Positions 31,694 through 40,398 of a stretch of 64,000 bases of DNA are shown here, piece after piece. The DNA comes from Sphingomonas sp. Ag1 (lineage in GTDB: Bacteria; Pseudomonadota; Alphaproteobacteria; Sphingomonadales; Sphingomonadaceae). The DNA lies in the NCBI RefSeq assembly GCF_000980895.1, contig NZ_LAZX01000094.1, forward strand, positions 310,001-374,000. Direction: 5' to 3'. Numbering within the stretch: the stretch's first letter is position 1; each line of letters opens with the position of its first letter. The notes beneath the pieces are model-generated. The model was not told where the DNA came from and searched no databases. It was given only the letters and a program-made list of their open reading frames with translations. The position numbers and the translations under genes are program-made.

Positions 31694-32563
31694 CTATGTG
31701 CTCGCGCGTGAAAGAGCCGCGTCAAAGCTGGCGAGGGCTTCCGCGATGCTGCCCGGGGCAGCTGGCGCAGACGGAGCGAGGGCGGGCACTGCCGTCTGTC
31801 CTGGCGGTATCCGGCCGAGGCGGCGCAGCTTGCTCGTCAGGATCTGAGTGAAGCGCAACCAGGTTGCCTTCGCCATGCGCCGGCGGTTGTCGAAGAAGTA
31901 GGCGTTGCTGGTCTGCTCGCGCTGCGGCGCGAACTCGCCTTCGTTGCCGGTGTTTACGGTGCGGCGCACCCAGTCGATGAAACCGTTCGCCTTCAGCCGC
32001 TTCAACGCGGCAATCGCGCTATTGCGGTGACACCCGGCTCTTTTCGCGATCGTCTCGATGGCGGGGAACAGCTTGCCGGTGCTGAAGTCGAGGAAGCAGA
32101 GTAGCGCCTTCAGCACCGTCACGTCGATGCGGTGCAGGCGAAGGTCAACCTCGGCCAATTTCCTGTCGAGCTGGACAATGCGCTGGCGCAGGACGGCCGG
32201 GCGGCCGATCGGCACCTCGGCGGGCGACATAGTCTCGAGCTGCTCAAGCTCTGCAGCCGCGGCGCCTCGCTCAGCGCGCGCCTCACGAACCTCGCGCAGC
32301 GGAAACTTGCGCCATTGTTCGACGTACAGCTGCTCGGCCGTCGCGATCATCGCCTCACGGTGAGCTAAGCCGGCTGCAACCGAGCCGTCCTGAATACGCG
32401 CCCAAGGCTTCGCGCGCGGGTCGGCCTCGTCATAGCTATGGCGCCGTGGCGTTCGGCGACCCTCGCCAGTATCCGGGCCGCGAAAGCCGCGGCCGCTCAG
32501 CTTCGACGTGGCGCCCTTGACCAGCTGCTTGATGTCACGAAGTGACGGTGCCCCGCCGCTCAT
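31694..32563 (-). CDS. Winged-helix protein, possible replication initiator
   Basis: 289 residues. The N-terminal half is basic, then a coiled-coil-like stretch (RAERGAAAAELEQLETM, RQRIVQLDRKLAEVDLRL). A winged helix-turn-helix follows (LFPAIETIAKRAGCHRNSAIAALKRLKANGFI). It starts 29 bases inside the end of the second integrase, so the two are co-transcribed leftward. The domain order resembles helix-turn-helix proteins of small integrative elements and plasmid Rep-like proteins; DNA binding is secure, a replication role is inference. Confidence 0.65.
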   Translation of the reverse strand: MSGGAPSLRDIKQLVKGATSKLSGRGFRGPDTGEGRRTPRRHSYDEADPRAKPWARIQDGSVAAGLAHREAMIATAEQLYVEQWRKFPLREVREARAERGAAAAELEQLETMSPAEVPIGRPAVLRQRIVQLDRKLAEVDLRLHRIDVTVLKALLCFLDFSTGKLFPAIETIAKRAGCHRNSAIAALKRLKANGFIDWVRRTVNTGNEGEFAPQREQTSNAYFFDNRRRMAKATWLRFTQILTSKLRRLGRIPPGQTAVPALAPSAPAAPGSIAEALASFDAALSRAST

Positions 32564-33836
32564 GCTGCCAGCCTCCCGGCTGCGCTTGGCGCAGTCCGGT
32601 TAGCAGCGCCTGTGGGGGCACCAAGTCGACTGTGAGCATGTCCGCCCACTCCTGCGCCAGCTCGCGCCGACGGGGCATGTATGCGGCTCGGTTGTACACC
32701 GCCTCCACTCCCTTGGGGATGTGGGCGAGCATGAGGTCGATGATTTCGCGATCGCCAACGCGGTTTTCGACCGCGGCCAGCTCGTTCATCACGGTTGAGA
32801 AGGTCGATCGCCAGCCATGCGGCACGTGGATGCCTGCGAAGCCCGCATCCCGGTATGCCTTGCTCAACGTGCTGTCGCTGATCGGCACCTTGAAGCTGCG
32901 AACGCCGCGGAAGATCAGCGGCCCGCCCGAGAACATCATCGCCGCCTTCACCACTTCGACCGATTGACGGGCGAGGGGCACCACGAACTCGTAGGCGACG
33001 TCCTCTTTCCGCTCGAGCACGAGCTTCATCTTGTGCGCGGGGATCCGCCAGATGGGGGCATCGCCATCCAGCCCCTCGAACTCTTGCGGTTCCGCCAGGC
33101 GTAGCACGCCGGCTCGCACCGCCGTCAGCGCCAGCAAACGAGACGCCAGCTTCGTCAGGGGCTGACCCGGCTGCTCCTCGACCTTGCGCAGCACCTTCCT
33201 GGCGGCATCCACCGTCCGAACCGCGGGAAACTTGCCCTTCTTCACGCGGGCGAGCGCACGATTTGCCGCGGCCGCCGGGTCGCTGCTGGCGATTCCGCTG
33301 CCGATCGCCCGGCCGAACACTTCCGAGATCCGCTGGCGTACCCGATGCGCCGTCTCCACGGCGCCGCGTTTCTCGATTGGTCGCAGCACCTGGATGACCA
33401 AGGGTGTCGTAATCGCGTCGATCGGCAAGGCACCGAGCTTCGGATAGACGTCCTGCTCCATGCTGCGCTTGATCAGCGCGAGGTACCGCGGCGTCCAGCT
33501 CGACGCCTGGCTCTCGATCCAGTCCTCGGCAATCGTTCTGAACGTCGCGCCGACACGAGCGACCTGCGCCGCGGAGCGCTTGCGCTTTTCCAGCGAGGGA
33601 TCGTGGCCGGCTCGCAGCTCGCGCGCCGCGTCGTCCCGCAGATCCCGTGCCTCTGCTAGGGTCACGTCCGGATAAGGGCCGAAGGTCAGCCGCTTCTCCT
33701 TGCCGGCGAAGCGATACTTCCAGCGCCAGCTGCGATATCCCGCCGGCGTGACGTAGAGGTAGAGGCCTTTGGCGTCGCTGAGCTTGTACGGCTTGTCGGC
33801 GCCCTTCGCCTGACGGCACGCTTTGTCCGTCAGCAT
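32535..33836 (-). CDS. Tyrosine recombinase (P4-type integrase) at tRNA-Tyr
   Basis: 433 residues from ATG 33836; the open frame continues to 33980 but MLTDKACRQAKGADKPYKLSD is the conserved DUF4102 beginning. Catalytic arginine in LTAVRAGVL, HGWR box in GIHVPHGWRSTFSTVMNE, later histidine in LMLAHIP, tyrosine in AVYNRAAY. P4-type integrases insert into tRNA 3' ends, and this gene starts 160 bases from a tRNA-Tyr 3' end with candidate arm sites between. Resembles the first integrase in overall layout. Confidence 0.92.
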   Translation of the reverse strand: MLTDKACRQAKGADKPYKLSDAKGLYLYVTPAGYRSWRWKYRFAGKEKRLTFGPYPDVTLAEARDLRDDAARELRAGHDPSLEKRKRSAAQVARVGATFRTIAEDWIESQASSWTPRYLALIKRSMEQDVYPKLGALPIDAITTPLVIQVLRPIEKRGAVETAHRVRQRISEVFGRAIGSGIASSDPAAAANRALARVKKGKFPAVRTVDAARKVLRKVEEQPGQPLTKLASRLLALTAVRAGVLRLAEPQEFEGLDGDAPIWRIPAHKMKLVLERKEDVAYEFVVPLARQSVEVVKAAMMFSGGPLIFRGVRSFKVPISDSTLSKAYRDAGFAGIHVPHGWRSTFSTVMNELAAVENRVGDREIIDLMLAHIPKGVEAVYNRAAYMPRRRELAQEWADMLTVDLVPPQALLTGLRQAQPGGWQHERRGTVTS

Positions 33837-33906
33837 CCGGTGCCCCCACCGGTAAAATCCAAGCCCCCCACAGTGCCCCCAAAGTCGCCTTGCTGTTAGG
33901 CGACAC

Positions 33907-33977
33907 TGTGAGATGCTGTGAGACAACGAACAACCCGGAAAACAGGGCTTTTTGCCCTGTTCCGAGACGTTGTGAGA
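33907..33977 (+). repeat. Three TGTGAGA direct repeats, candidate integrase arm sites
   Basis: TGTGAGA at 33907-33913, 33917-33923 and 33971-33977; the last two extend to TGTGAGACAA. They lie between the integrase start and the tRNA-Tyr 3' end, where arm-type binding sites are expected. Spacing of the first two is 10 bases, one helix turn. Confidence 0.5.
33936..33964. other. Hairpin between integrase and tRNA-Tyr
   Basis: CGGAA-AACAGGGC / GCCCTGT-TCCG with a two-base bulge and a five-T loop. On the tRNA strand it lies 32 bases past the 3' end, but there is no U-run after it. It may be part of the attachment region. Confidence 0.5.
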
Positions 33978-33995
33978 CAAACGGATTTGAAGTTT

Positions 33996-34081
33996 TGGTG
34001 GAAGGGACTGGATTCGAACCAGTGTACACTTGCGTGGGCAGATTTACAGTCTGCTGCCTTTAACCACTCGGCCACCCTTCC
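33996..34081 (-). tRNA. tRNA-Tyr (GTA)
   Basis: On the minus strand GGAAGGG (5' end at 34081) pairs with CCCTTCC before the discriminator A and an encoded CCA (33996-33998). Anticodon stem GCAGA/TCTGC encloses loop CTGTAAA with anticodon GTA at 34045-34047. A long variable arm and the GGTTCGAATCC T-arm are present. 86 bases including CCA. Its 3' end faces the second integrase gene, marking it as the probable attachment site. Confidence 0.97.
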
Positions 34082-34217
34082 ACAGGGCTGCTTCGTCGAA
34101 GCGAGGGCGCCCAATGCCGAAGCCCGGCCGTCCTGTCAACGCACTGTCATCATGGTTGCGCGCTTTCTTTTCGACGCATAGCTACGGCACGCCATCCGGG
34201 CAGGAGATTTACCACCT

Positions 34218-35819
34218 ATGCGCCATCTGCTTCTGGCCGCGATCGCGGTTGCAGCACCCGTCCACGCGCAGGACCGCAACGACACTGCGCGAATCATGGA
34301 TGAGGGGCTGGCCCATTCGCAGGTCATGACGACGGCGCAGCACCTGACCGACGTCATTGGTCCGCGTCTCACCAATTCGCCGCAGATGCGCCAGGCGGAG
34401 GCATGGACCCAGGCGAAGTTCGCCGAATGGGGGCTGAAGAACGTCCACAAGGAAGGGTTCGATTTCGGCCGTGGCTGGTGGATCAACGGGTCCAGCGTGC
34501 GCATGGTCACGCCGCGCCCGATCCAGCTTACCGCCATCCCGATCGCCTGGACCCCGCCGACGCAGGGCACGCTCAGCGCACCGATCATCGTCGCGCCGAT
34601 GAAAAGCGCGCGTGATTTCGCCGCCTATCGCGGCCAGCTGGCGGGCAAGATCGTGCTCGTGTCGTCGCCCGGCACCGGCTCGGAAAGCACGCGCGCCTCG
34701 TTCCACCGCTACACCGACGAGGAATTGGGCAAGGTCGCCGAATTTAGATTTCCCCGCTACGATCCTGCCGCCGACGCAAAGGTATTGCGCGAGGCTGATT
34801 TCGAGAAGCAGCGCGACGCCTTCCTGAAGGGGGAGGGCGCGCTCGCCTATGCCACCATCTCCTATCGGGACGGAAAGCTGGTGCACGGCGAAGGCTATAT
34901 GTTCGAGGCGGGCAAGTCCCCCTCGCTGCCCGGCGTCGAGATTGCGGCGGAGGATTACCGCCGCCTTGCACGCCTGGCGAAGACCGGCGCGGCGCCGACG
35001 CTCGAGATCACCAGCGACGTGCGCTATGACGACAGCGATCCGCAGGCGTACAACATCTTCGCCGAAATCCCCGGCACCGATCCCAAGGCCGGCTATGTGA
35101 TGGCCGGCGCGCATTTCGACAGCTGGGTCGCGGGCGATGGCGCGAGCGACAATGCGGCCGGCACCGCGGTCATCATGGAGGCGGCGCGCATCCTCTCGCG
35201 GCTTGGCGTGCGGCCGAAGCGCACGATCCGCTTTGCGCTGTGGAACGGCGAGGAACAGGCATTGCTCGGCAGCCTCGCCTGGGTGGAAAAGAACCTGGCG
35301 ACGCGCGGCGGCCCCAATGATCCGCCCTTGGTCGGGGAGCGGCGCTATTATGAATGGAGCAAGCGCTGGCCGATCAACCCGCGCCCCGGCTTCAATGACC
35401 TCGCGGCCTATTTCAACGTCGACAATGGCTCGGGCCGGTTCCGCGGCATCTATGCCGAGAACAATCCCGCCGCGGCCGAAATCTTCCGCGGCTGGATGGC
35501 GCCGTTCAACGGCCTTGGCATGACCACCGTCGCGATCGGTCGTACCGGCGGCACCGACCATGTCTTCATGCAGTCGGTCGGCGCGCCCGGCTTCCAGTTC
35601 ATCCAGGATCCGCTCGACTATAACAGCCGTGCGCACCATTCCTCCGCCGATACCTTTGATCACCTGAAGGAGGAGGATCTGCGCCAGGGTTCGACGATCC
35701 TCGCCGCCTTCCTGCTCAATGCCGCCAATGCCGACAAGGCATTGCCGCGCCCGCCGATGCCGACGCGCCCGGCGGTTACCGATCCCTTCGCTTATCCTGG
35801 CCCCGAGGAGCATAATTGA
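34218..35819 (+). CDS. Exported M28 family metallopeptidase
   Basis: 533 residues with an N-terminal signal peptide (RHLLLAAIAVAAPVHAQ). A PA-like insert domain is followed by the zinc peptidase core. Metal ligands are seen in GAHFDSW (His), GASDNAAG (Asp), NGEEQALLGS (Glu pair), YFNVDNGSG (Asp) and SRAHHSSAD (His). Probably a periplasmic aminopeptidase. GGAG lies upstream of ATG 34218. First chromosomal gene beyond the tRNA; the rlmB start overlaps its stop. Confidence 0.9.
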   Translation: MRHLLLAAIAVAAPVHAQDRNDTARIMDEGLAHSQVMTTAQHLTDVIGPRLTNSPQMRQAEAWTQAKFAEWGLKNVHKEGFDFGRGWWINGSSVRMVTPRPIQLTAIPIAWTPPTQGTLSAPIIVAPMKSARDFAAYRGQLAGKIVLVSSPGTGSESTRASFHRYTDEELGKVAEFRFPRYDPAADAKVLREADFEKQRDAFLKGEGALAYATISYRDGKLVHGEGYMFEAGKSPSLPGVEIAAEDYRRLARLAKTGAAPTLEITSDVRYDDSDPQAYNIFAEIPGTDPKAGYVMAGAHFDSWVAGDGASDNAAGTAVIMEAARILSRLGVRPKRTIRFALWNGEEQALLGSLAWVEKNLATRGGPNDPPLVGERRYYEWSKRWPINPRPGFNDLAAYFNVDNGSGRFRGIYAENNPAAAEIFRGWMAPFNGLGMTTVAIGRTGGTDHVFMQSVGAPGFQFIQDPLDYNSRAHHSSADTFDHLKEEDLRQGSTILAAFLLNAANADKALPRPPMPTRPAVTDPFAYPGPEEHN

Positions 35820-36562
35820 TGGCACGCCGCGGACATCGTCCCAGCCAGGCACCGGCCGGCCGGCCCCGTTTCTGGGGCCGCCACGCCGTGACGGCTGCGC
35901 TGGCCAATCCCAATCGTACCGTGCGCAAATTATGGGGCACGCGTGAGGCGCTCGCCTCGCTCGATCTGCCGCCGGTGTTGCCGGTCGTCTATGCCGATGT
36001 CGCCGATCTCGGCCGCATGGTCCCGTCCGATGCGCCGCACCAGGGGCTGGTGGCGGAGGTCGATCCGCTGGACGAGATCTGGCTGGGTGATCTGCTGATG
36101 GAGGGGCGCGACGATCGCCGGCCACTGGTGGTGCTCGATCAGGTCACCGATCCGCACAATGTCGGCGCGGTGCTCCGCTCCGCCGCGGCGTTCGACGCGC
36201 TCGGCATCGTCACGCAGGATCGCCACGCCCCGCCCGAATCGGGCGCGCTGGCCCGCGCGGCATCGGGTGCGCTGGAAACGGTGCCCTGGGTGCGCGTGGT
36301 CAATCTCGCCCGCGCGCTGGACGAGATTGCCGAGGCCGGCTTCTGGCGCATCGGCCTCACCGGCCACGCCGATCAGACGCTGGCCCAGGTGATGGGCGAG
36401 GCGAAGGTCGCCATCGTGCTCGGCGCCGAAGGGGAGGGGATGCGCCAGAATACCGAGGCGCATTGCGACCAGCTGGCAAAGCTGCCGATCAGCCCCAAGG
36501 TCGAAAGCCTCAACGTCTCCAACGCCGCCGCGATCGCGCTCTACGCCGCCGCCGCGCGCTGA
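35819..36562 (+). CDS. rlmB: 23S rRNA (guanosine-2'-O-)-methyltransferase RlmB
   Basis: 247 residues from ATG 35819, overlapping the peptidase stop (TGATG). SpoU/TrmH family: substrate-binding N-domain with FWGRHAVTAALANP, then motif 1 LDQVTDPHNVGAVLRSAAAF, motif 2 AIVLGAEGEGM and motif 3 LPISPKVESLNVSNAAAIALY. Expected to methylate G2251 of 23S rRNA; a related tRNA methyltransferase cannot be fully excluded. A strong terminator follows. Confidence 0.9.
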   Translation: MARRGHRPSQAPAGRPRFWGRHAVTAALANPNRTVRKLWGTREALASLDLPPVLPVVYADVADLGRMVPSDAPHQGLVAEVDPLDEIWLGDLLMEGRDDRRPLVVLDQVTDPHNVGAVLRSAAAFDALGIVTQDRHAPPESGALARAASGALETVPWVRVVNLARALDEIAEAGFWRIGLTGHADQTLAQVMGEAKVAIVLGAEGEGMRQNTEAHCDQLAKLPISPKVESLNVSNAAAIALYAAAAR

Positions 36563-36573
36563 CCCGAACGACG

Positions 36574-36609
36574 AAAGGGGGCGGGTGCCGATGGCGCCCG
36601 CCCCCTTTT
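36574..36609. terminator. Bidirectional intrinsic terminator
   Basis: AAAGGGGGCGGG-T-GCC pairs with GGC-G-CCCGCCCCCTTT around a short loop, ending in TTTT. It lies between the rlmB stop and the leftward ferredoxin gene stop and can serve both. Confidence 0.85.
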
Positions 36610-36648
36610 GCTGTTCACCGGATCACCGGCCCCTCATGGGGCAGGCGG

Positions 36649-36966
36649 TCAGTCTTCCTCGGCGATGCGCACCTTCAGCCCGTCAAGATCGGGGCCGAAC
36701 GGCAGCTGGCACGACAGCCGCGAATATTCGTCGCGCGTGCTGGAGGAATCGAGCAGGTCGTTCTCGTCCTCGCTGATCGGCGGCAGTTTCGCGGCAAATT
36801 CCGGGTCGACATGGATGTGGCAGGTCGCGCAGCTGCAGCACCCGCCGCACAGCGCCAGGATCTCGTCAATGCCGCCGTCACGAATGACTTCCATCACCGA
36901 TAGGCCGGCGGAACCGTCGATCTCACGTTCTTCCCCGTCACGCAGAGTGACGATAAGCTTGGGCAT
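36649..36966 (-). CDS. 2Fe-2S ferredoxin, adrenodoxin type
   Basis: 105 residues. Cluster ligands are visible in [10 protein letters not shown] and SCQLPFG, with the usual [13 protein letters not shown] lead-in and the DENDLLD segment of bacterial adrenodoxin-like ferredoxins. Transfers electrons to cytochromes P450, Rieske oxygenases or Fe-S assembly; no such partner gene is adjacent. Single-gene leftward unit ending at a bidirectional terminator. Confidence 0.92.
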   Translation of the reverse strand: MPKLIVTLRDGEEREIDGSAGLSVMEVIRDGGIDEILALCGGCCSCATCHIHVDPEFAAKLPPISEDENDLLDSSSTRDEYSRLSCQLPFGPDLDGLKVRIAEED

Positions 36967-37020
36967 GCTGCTCTCCCCGAAAGTTTATCGTTCCCTTGCC
37001 GATCTTGCGGGCCGCCCGCA

Positions 37021-37656
37021 ATGGGGCTGAGCGAGCGCGCGCTGCGCGACGGCGTCGATGCGCTCGCCGCGATCGAGCCGCGCTTCGCCACCGCGCTCGC
37101 CCGCGTCGGCTATCCGCCCACCCGCATCCGCGATCGCGGCCACGTCACGCTGATGCGCACGATCGTCGGCCAGCAGGTCAGCGTGAAGGCCGCCGACGCG
37201 ATGTGGCGCAAGCTGACGGCGGTGATCGGCGATCCCGTCGATCTCTCCCGCCTCGTGGCTGCCACCGATGAGGAATTGCGCGCCGCCGGCATGTCGCGGC
37301 AGAAATCGGGCTATCTGCGCAGCCTCGCGGAGGAAGTGACCAGCGGGCGGCTCGATTTCGACCGCCTGCCGCTCGATGACGAGGAAGCGATCGCGCAGCT
37401 TACCCGCGTGAAGGGGATCGGCCGCTGGTCCGCCGAAATCTACCTGCTGTTCGCCGAGGGCCGCCCCGACATCTGGCCCGCCGGCGACCTCGCGGTACAG
37501 ATAGAGGTCGGTCGCATTCTGGGACAGGAGACGCGGCCCAGCGAGAAATTGACCCGCGAACTGGCGGAGGCATGGCGCCCGTATCGCGGCGCGGCGGCGA
37601 TCTTCGCCTGGCATCATTATGGCGCCGGCGCCGATGCCGATGCAGCGCCGGTCTGA
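37021..37656 (+). CDS. DNA-3-methyladenine glycosylase II (AlkA-like)
   Basis: 211 residues. HhH-GPD base-excision repair glycosylase: MRTIVGQQVSVKAADAMW, hairpin LTRVKGIGRWSAEIYLLF, and the catalytic aspartate in WPAGDLAVQ. Lacks the N-terminal domain of E. coli AlkA, like short alphaproteobacterial forms. Divergent from the ferredoxin gene with a 54-base shared upstream region. Removes alkylated bases. Confidence 0.9.
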   Translation: MGLSERALRDGVDALAAIEPRFATALARVGYPPTRIRDRGHVTLMRTIVGQQVSVKAADAMWRKLTAVIGDPVDLSRLVAATDEELRAAGMSRQKSGYLRSLAEEVTSGRLDFDRLPLDDEEAIAQLTRVKGIGRWSAEIYLLFAEGRPDIWPAGDLAVQIEVGRILGQETRPSEKLTRELAEAWRPYRGAAAIFAWHHYGAGADADAAPV

Positions 37657-37675
37657 CCGATCGCTCAGTTCCGGA

Positions 37676-38104
37676 TCAGGATGCCGGCTTCCACGTCTGC
37701 GTCTGGCAGATGAAGGAAATGCACCCCTTCACCTTCAGCGACCCGTCCTTGGCGCGGGTGACGATCGACTTGTAGCTCTTGCCGTTGCGCGGGTCATAGA
37801 TCCGGCCGCGCCACTCGTCGCCGGCATCGCTGAATTCGCTCAGGATCGGCATCCCCACGATCGGGCGGCTGCGCAGCGCGGCATCGGGATTGTTCACATC
37901 GGTGGCAGGCGCGCCCGCCTTCGCCTTGATCACCTTGGCGATTCGCCCACATGTTGAACCGCCGCACTGGCCGATCTGGACGATCGCGCTGCCATCCTGG
38001 GTCAGCCATTTGCCCGCAATCGGTTGTGCGGCCTGCGCCGGCCCGGCAAGGGTGAGCGCAGCGAGCGAGAGCGCGCCAGGCGCGGCGAGACGGGCGATCC
38101 TCAT
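37676..38104 (-). CDS. Exported DUF2147 protein
   Basis: 142 residues with a signal peptide (SLAALTLAGPAQA). DUF2147 landmarks: IAGKWLTQDGSAIVQIGQC, then VGMPILSEFSDAGDEWRGRIYDPRNGKSYKS in two pieces, ending CISFICQTQTW. A small lipocalin-like periplasmic protein of unknown ligand. Convergent with the glycosylase gene and divergent from mtnP with 23 bases between starts. Confidence 0.85.
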   Translation of the reverse strand: MRIARLAAPGALSLAALTLAGPAQAAQPIAGKWLTQDGSAIVQIGQCGGSTCGRIAKVIKAKAGAPATDVNNPDAALRSRPIVGMPILSEFSDAGDEWRGRIYDPRNGKSYKSIVTRAKDGSLKVKGCISFICQTQTWKPAS

Positions 38105-38127
38105 GATCGCCTTATCAGGGGACGGCG

Positions 38128-38997
38128 ATGAACACGCAATGGACGATCGGCATCATCGGCGGCTCCGGCCTCTACGCGATTGAGGGGCTTGAGGACGCTG
38201 AGTGGCGGCCCGTCTCCTCCCCCTGGGGCGCGACCTCGGACGACATATTGTTCGGCCGCATTGGCCCCGTCGGCCTGCGCTTCCTGCCCCGTCACGGCCG
38301 CGGCCATCGCATCGCGCCCGGCGACATTCCGGTCCGCGCCAACATCGATGCGCTGAAGCGCGCCGGCTGCACTGACCTGATCGGCGTCTCGTCGGTGGGC
38401 TCCTTGCGCGAGGAGCTGGCGCCCGGCCGCTTCGTCGTCGTCGACCAATTCATCGACCGCACCGTCGGCCGTCCCGCCAGCTTCTTCGGCACCGGCATGG
38501 TGGCGCACGTCTCGCTCGCCGATCCTGTGTGCGAGCGGCTGTCCGCCTTCGCCGGCGCCGCGGTCCAGGCGGCGGGCGGCAAGGTGACCGAGGGCGCTAC
38601 CTATCTCGCGATGGAGGGCCCGCAATTCTCCACCCGCGCCGAAAGCGAGATGTATCGCCAATGGGGCTGCGACGTCATCGGCATGACCGCCATGCCCGAG
38701 GCGCGGCTCGCACGCGAGGCGGAGCTGCCCTACGCGCTGGTCGGCATGGTCACCGATTACGATTGCTGGCGCGAGAATGAGCAGCCAGTGGAGGTGAGCG
38801 AGATCGTCGCGCAGATGGCGGCGAACGGCGTCATCGCCCGGTCGATGATCCGCGCCCTCGTCGCCGCGCTGCCGGCGCAGCGTACCCCGTCGCCAATCGA
38901 CACGGCGCTGAACGGCGCGATCCTCACCGCGCCGGACCGCTGCGATCCCGCACTCGCCGCACAGAATTCCGCCATACTCGCCCGACTAAACGGTTGA
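38128..38997 (+). CDS. mtnP: S-methyl-5'-thioadenosine phosphorylase
   Basis: 289 residues. Starts [18 protein letters not shown] with the phosphate-binding GGSGL loop, then [36 protein letters not shown] and [19 protein letters not shown], all typical of MTA phosphorylases. Cleaves methylthioadenosine to adenine and methylthioribose-1-phosphate. The overlapping frame gives a TTG at 38994, but the next gene most likely starts at 39018. Confidence 0.93.
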   Translation: MNTQWTIGIIGGSGLYAIEGLEDAEWRPVSSPWGATSDDILFGRIGPVGLRFLPRHGRGHRIAPGDIPVRANIDALKRAGCTDLIGVSSVGSLREELAPGRFVVVDQFIDRTVGRPASFFGTGMVAHVSLADPVCERLSAFAGAAVQAAGGKVTEGATYLAMEGPQFSTRAESEMYRQWGCDVIGMTAMPEARLAREAELPYALVGMVTDYDCWRENEQPVEVSEIVAQMAANGVIARSMIRALVAALPAQRTPSPIDTALNGAILTAPDRCDPALAAQNSAILARLNG

Positions 38998-39017
38998 ATC
39001 GCTCCTCCACGTCCCGC

Positions 39018-40349
39018 ATGGCAGCTTCGATGAAGCCAGCCGCCACTGAACCGTTGCGATCGCTTCCGGAGGTTTATGCCTCCATCCGTGTTCCCGAAGG
39101 CGCCGGCTTCTGGCGCCGCCTGTTCGCGTTCGTCGGCCCCGGCTGGCTGGTCGCCGTCGGCTATATGGATCCGGGCAATTGGGCCACCGACATCGCCGGC
39201 GGCTCGGCCTTCGGCTATACCTTGCTCAGCGTCATCCTCTTGTCGAACCTCATGGCGATCGTGCTTCAGGCATTGTCGGCCCGGCTCGGCATCGGCGCGG
39301 GGATGGATCTCGCCCAGGCGTGCCGCCGGCAATATTCGCGGCCCGTCAGCTTTGTCCTGTGGGTGCTGTGCGAGATCGCGATCATCGCCTGCGATCTGGC
39401 GGAGGTGCTAGGCACCGCCATCGCGCTGAAGCTGTTGTTCGGCCTGCCGCTAGTGGCCGGCGTCTGCGTCACCGCGGTCGACGTGTTCCTGATCCTCGCG
39501 CTGCAACGCTACGGCTTCCGCCGGCTGGAGGCGTTCGTCGCCGCCTTGCTGATCGTCATCGCCGGTTGCTTCGCCTTCGAGCTGGCCTGGGCCGGGCCGG
39601 ACTGGGCGGCCGCTGCCGCCGGCCTCATTCCGACGACCGAGATCATCAGCAACCCGCTGATGCTCTACATCGCGATCGGCATCCTCGGCGCCACGGTGAT
39701 GCCGCACAACCTCTACCTCCATTCCGCGATCGTGCAGACCCGCGCGGTGGGGAAGGGGGTCGCTGAAAAGCGCGACGCGCTGAAGATGGCGACGATCGAT
39801 TCCACCGTCAGCCTCGGCCTCGCCTTCTTCATCAACGCCGCGATCCTGGTGCTCGCCGCCGCCACCTTCCACGTCGCCGGCCGTACCGAAGTGGCCGAGA
39901 TCGAGGAGGCGCATCAATTGCTCGCCCCGATGCTCGGCGTCGGCGCGGCGAGCGCGGTGTTCGCCATCGCCTTGCTCGCCAGCGGGCAGAATTCCACCGT
40001 CACCGGCACGCTCGCCGGGCAGATCGTGATGGAGGGGTTCCTCGAACTGCGCCTGCCGATGTGGCTGCGGCGGCTGATCACCCGCGGCCTCGCCATCATC
40101 CCGGCGGTGGCGGGCGTGCTGATCGCCGGCGATTCCGGCGCGACTCAATTGCTGGTGCTCAGTCAGGTCGTGCTCAGCCTGCAATTGCCCTTCGCGGTCC
40201 TGCCGCTCGTTGCCTTCACCGGCAGCCGGCGCCTGATGGGGTCGATGGCCGCCCCGCGCTGGCTGATCGCGCTTGCCTGGGGGATCGCCGCCGTGATCGT
40301 GCTGCTCAACGGCTGGATGCTCTGGGGCATGATGACCGGCCAGGGCTAG
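39018..40349 (+). CDS. mntH: Nramp family divalent metal transporter
   Basis: 443 residues from ATG 39018 (TTG 38994 and ATG 39030 are alternatives; none has a good ribosome-binding site). Metal-site motifs are [17 protein letters not shown] in helix 1 and [15 protein letters not shown] in helix 6. About 11 hydrophobic helices follow the Nramp pattern. Proton-driven uptake of manganese or iron. Manganese preference is the usual case for bacterial MntH and is assumed here. Confidence 0.92.
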   Translation: MAASMKPAATEPLRSLPEVYASIRVPEGAGFWRRLFAFVGPGWLVAVGYMDPGNWATDIAGGSAFGYTLLSVILLSNLMAIVLQALSARLGIGAGMDLAQACRRQYSRPVSFVLWVLCEIAIIACDLAEVLGTAIALKLLFGLPLVAGVCVTAVDVFLILALQRYGFRRLEAFVAALLIVIAGCFAFELAWAGPDWAAAAAGLIPTTEIISNPLMLYIAIGILGATVMPHNLYLHSAIVQTRAVGKGVAEKRDALKMATIDSTVSLGLAFFINAAILVLAAATFHVAGRTEVAEIEEAHQLLAPMLGVGAASAVFAIALLASGQNSTVTGTLAGQIVMEGFLELRLPMWLRRLITRGLAIIPAVAGVLIAGDSGATQLLVLSQVVLSLQLPFAVLPLVAFTGSRRLMGSMAAPRWLIALAWGIAAVIVLLNGWMLWGMMTGQG

Positions 40350-40355
40350 GGTGCC

Positions 40356-40390
40356 TGCCGGGCGCCTGCGCCATCGCGCGGCGCCCGGCA
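40356..40390. terminator. Hairpin between convergent genes
   Basis: 11-bp perfect stem TGCCGGGCGCC / GGCGCCCGGCA (40356-40366 / 40380-40390), 13-base loop, no T-run. Lies just after the mntH stop and before the thioesterase stop; probably a shared transcription end. Confidence 0.5.
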
Positions 40391-40398
40391 ATGTGCAA

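Noticed and set aside
31430..31711. 93-codon rightward ORF after the first integrase
   Set aside because: It runs through two clear terminator hairpins and has no protein-like composition.
33936..33964. Intrinsic terminator of tRNA-Tyr
   Set aside because: Good stem but no U-run on the tRNA strand, and the hairpin lies within the presumed element side of the attachment site.
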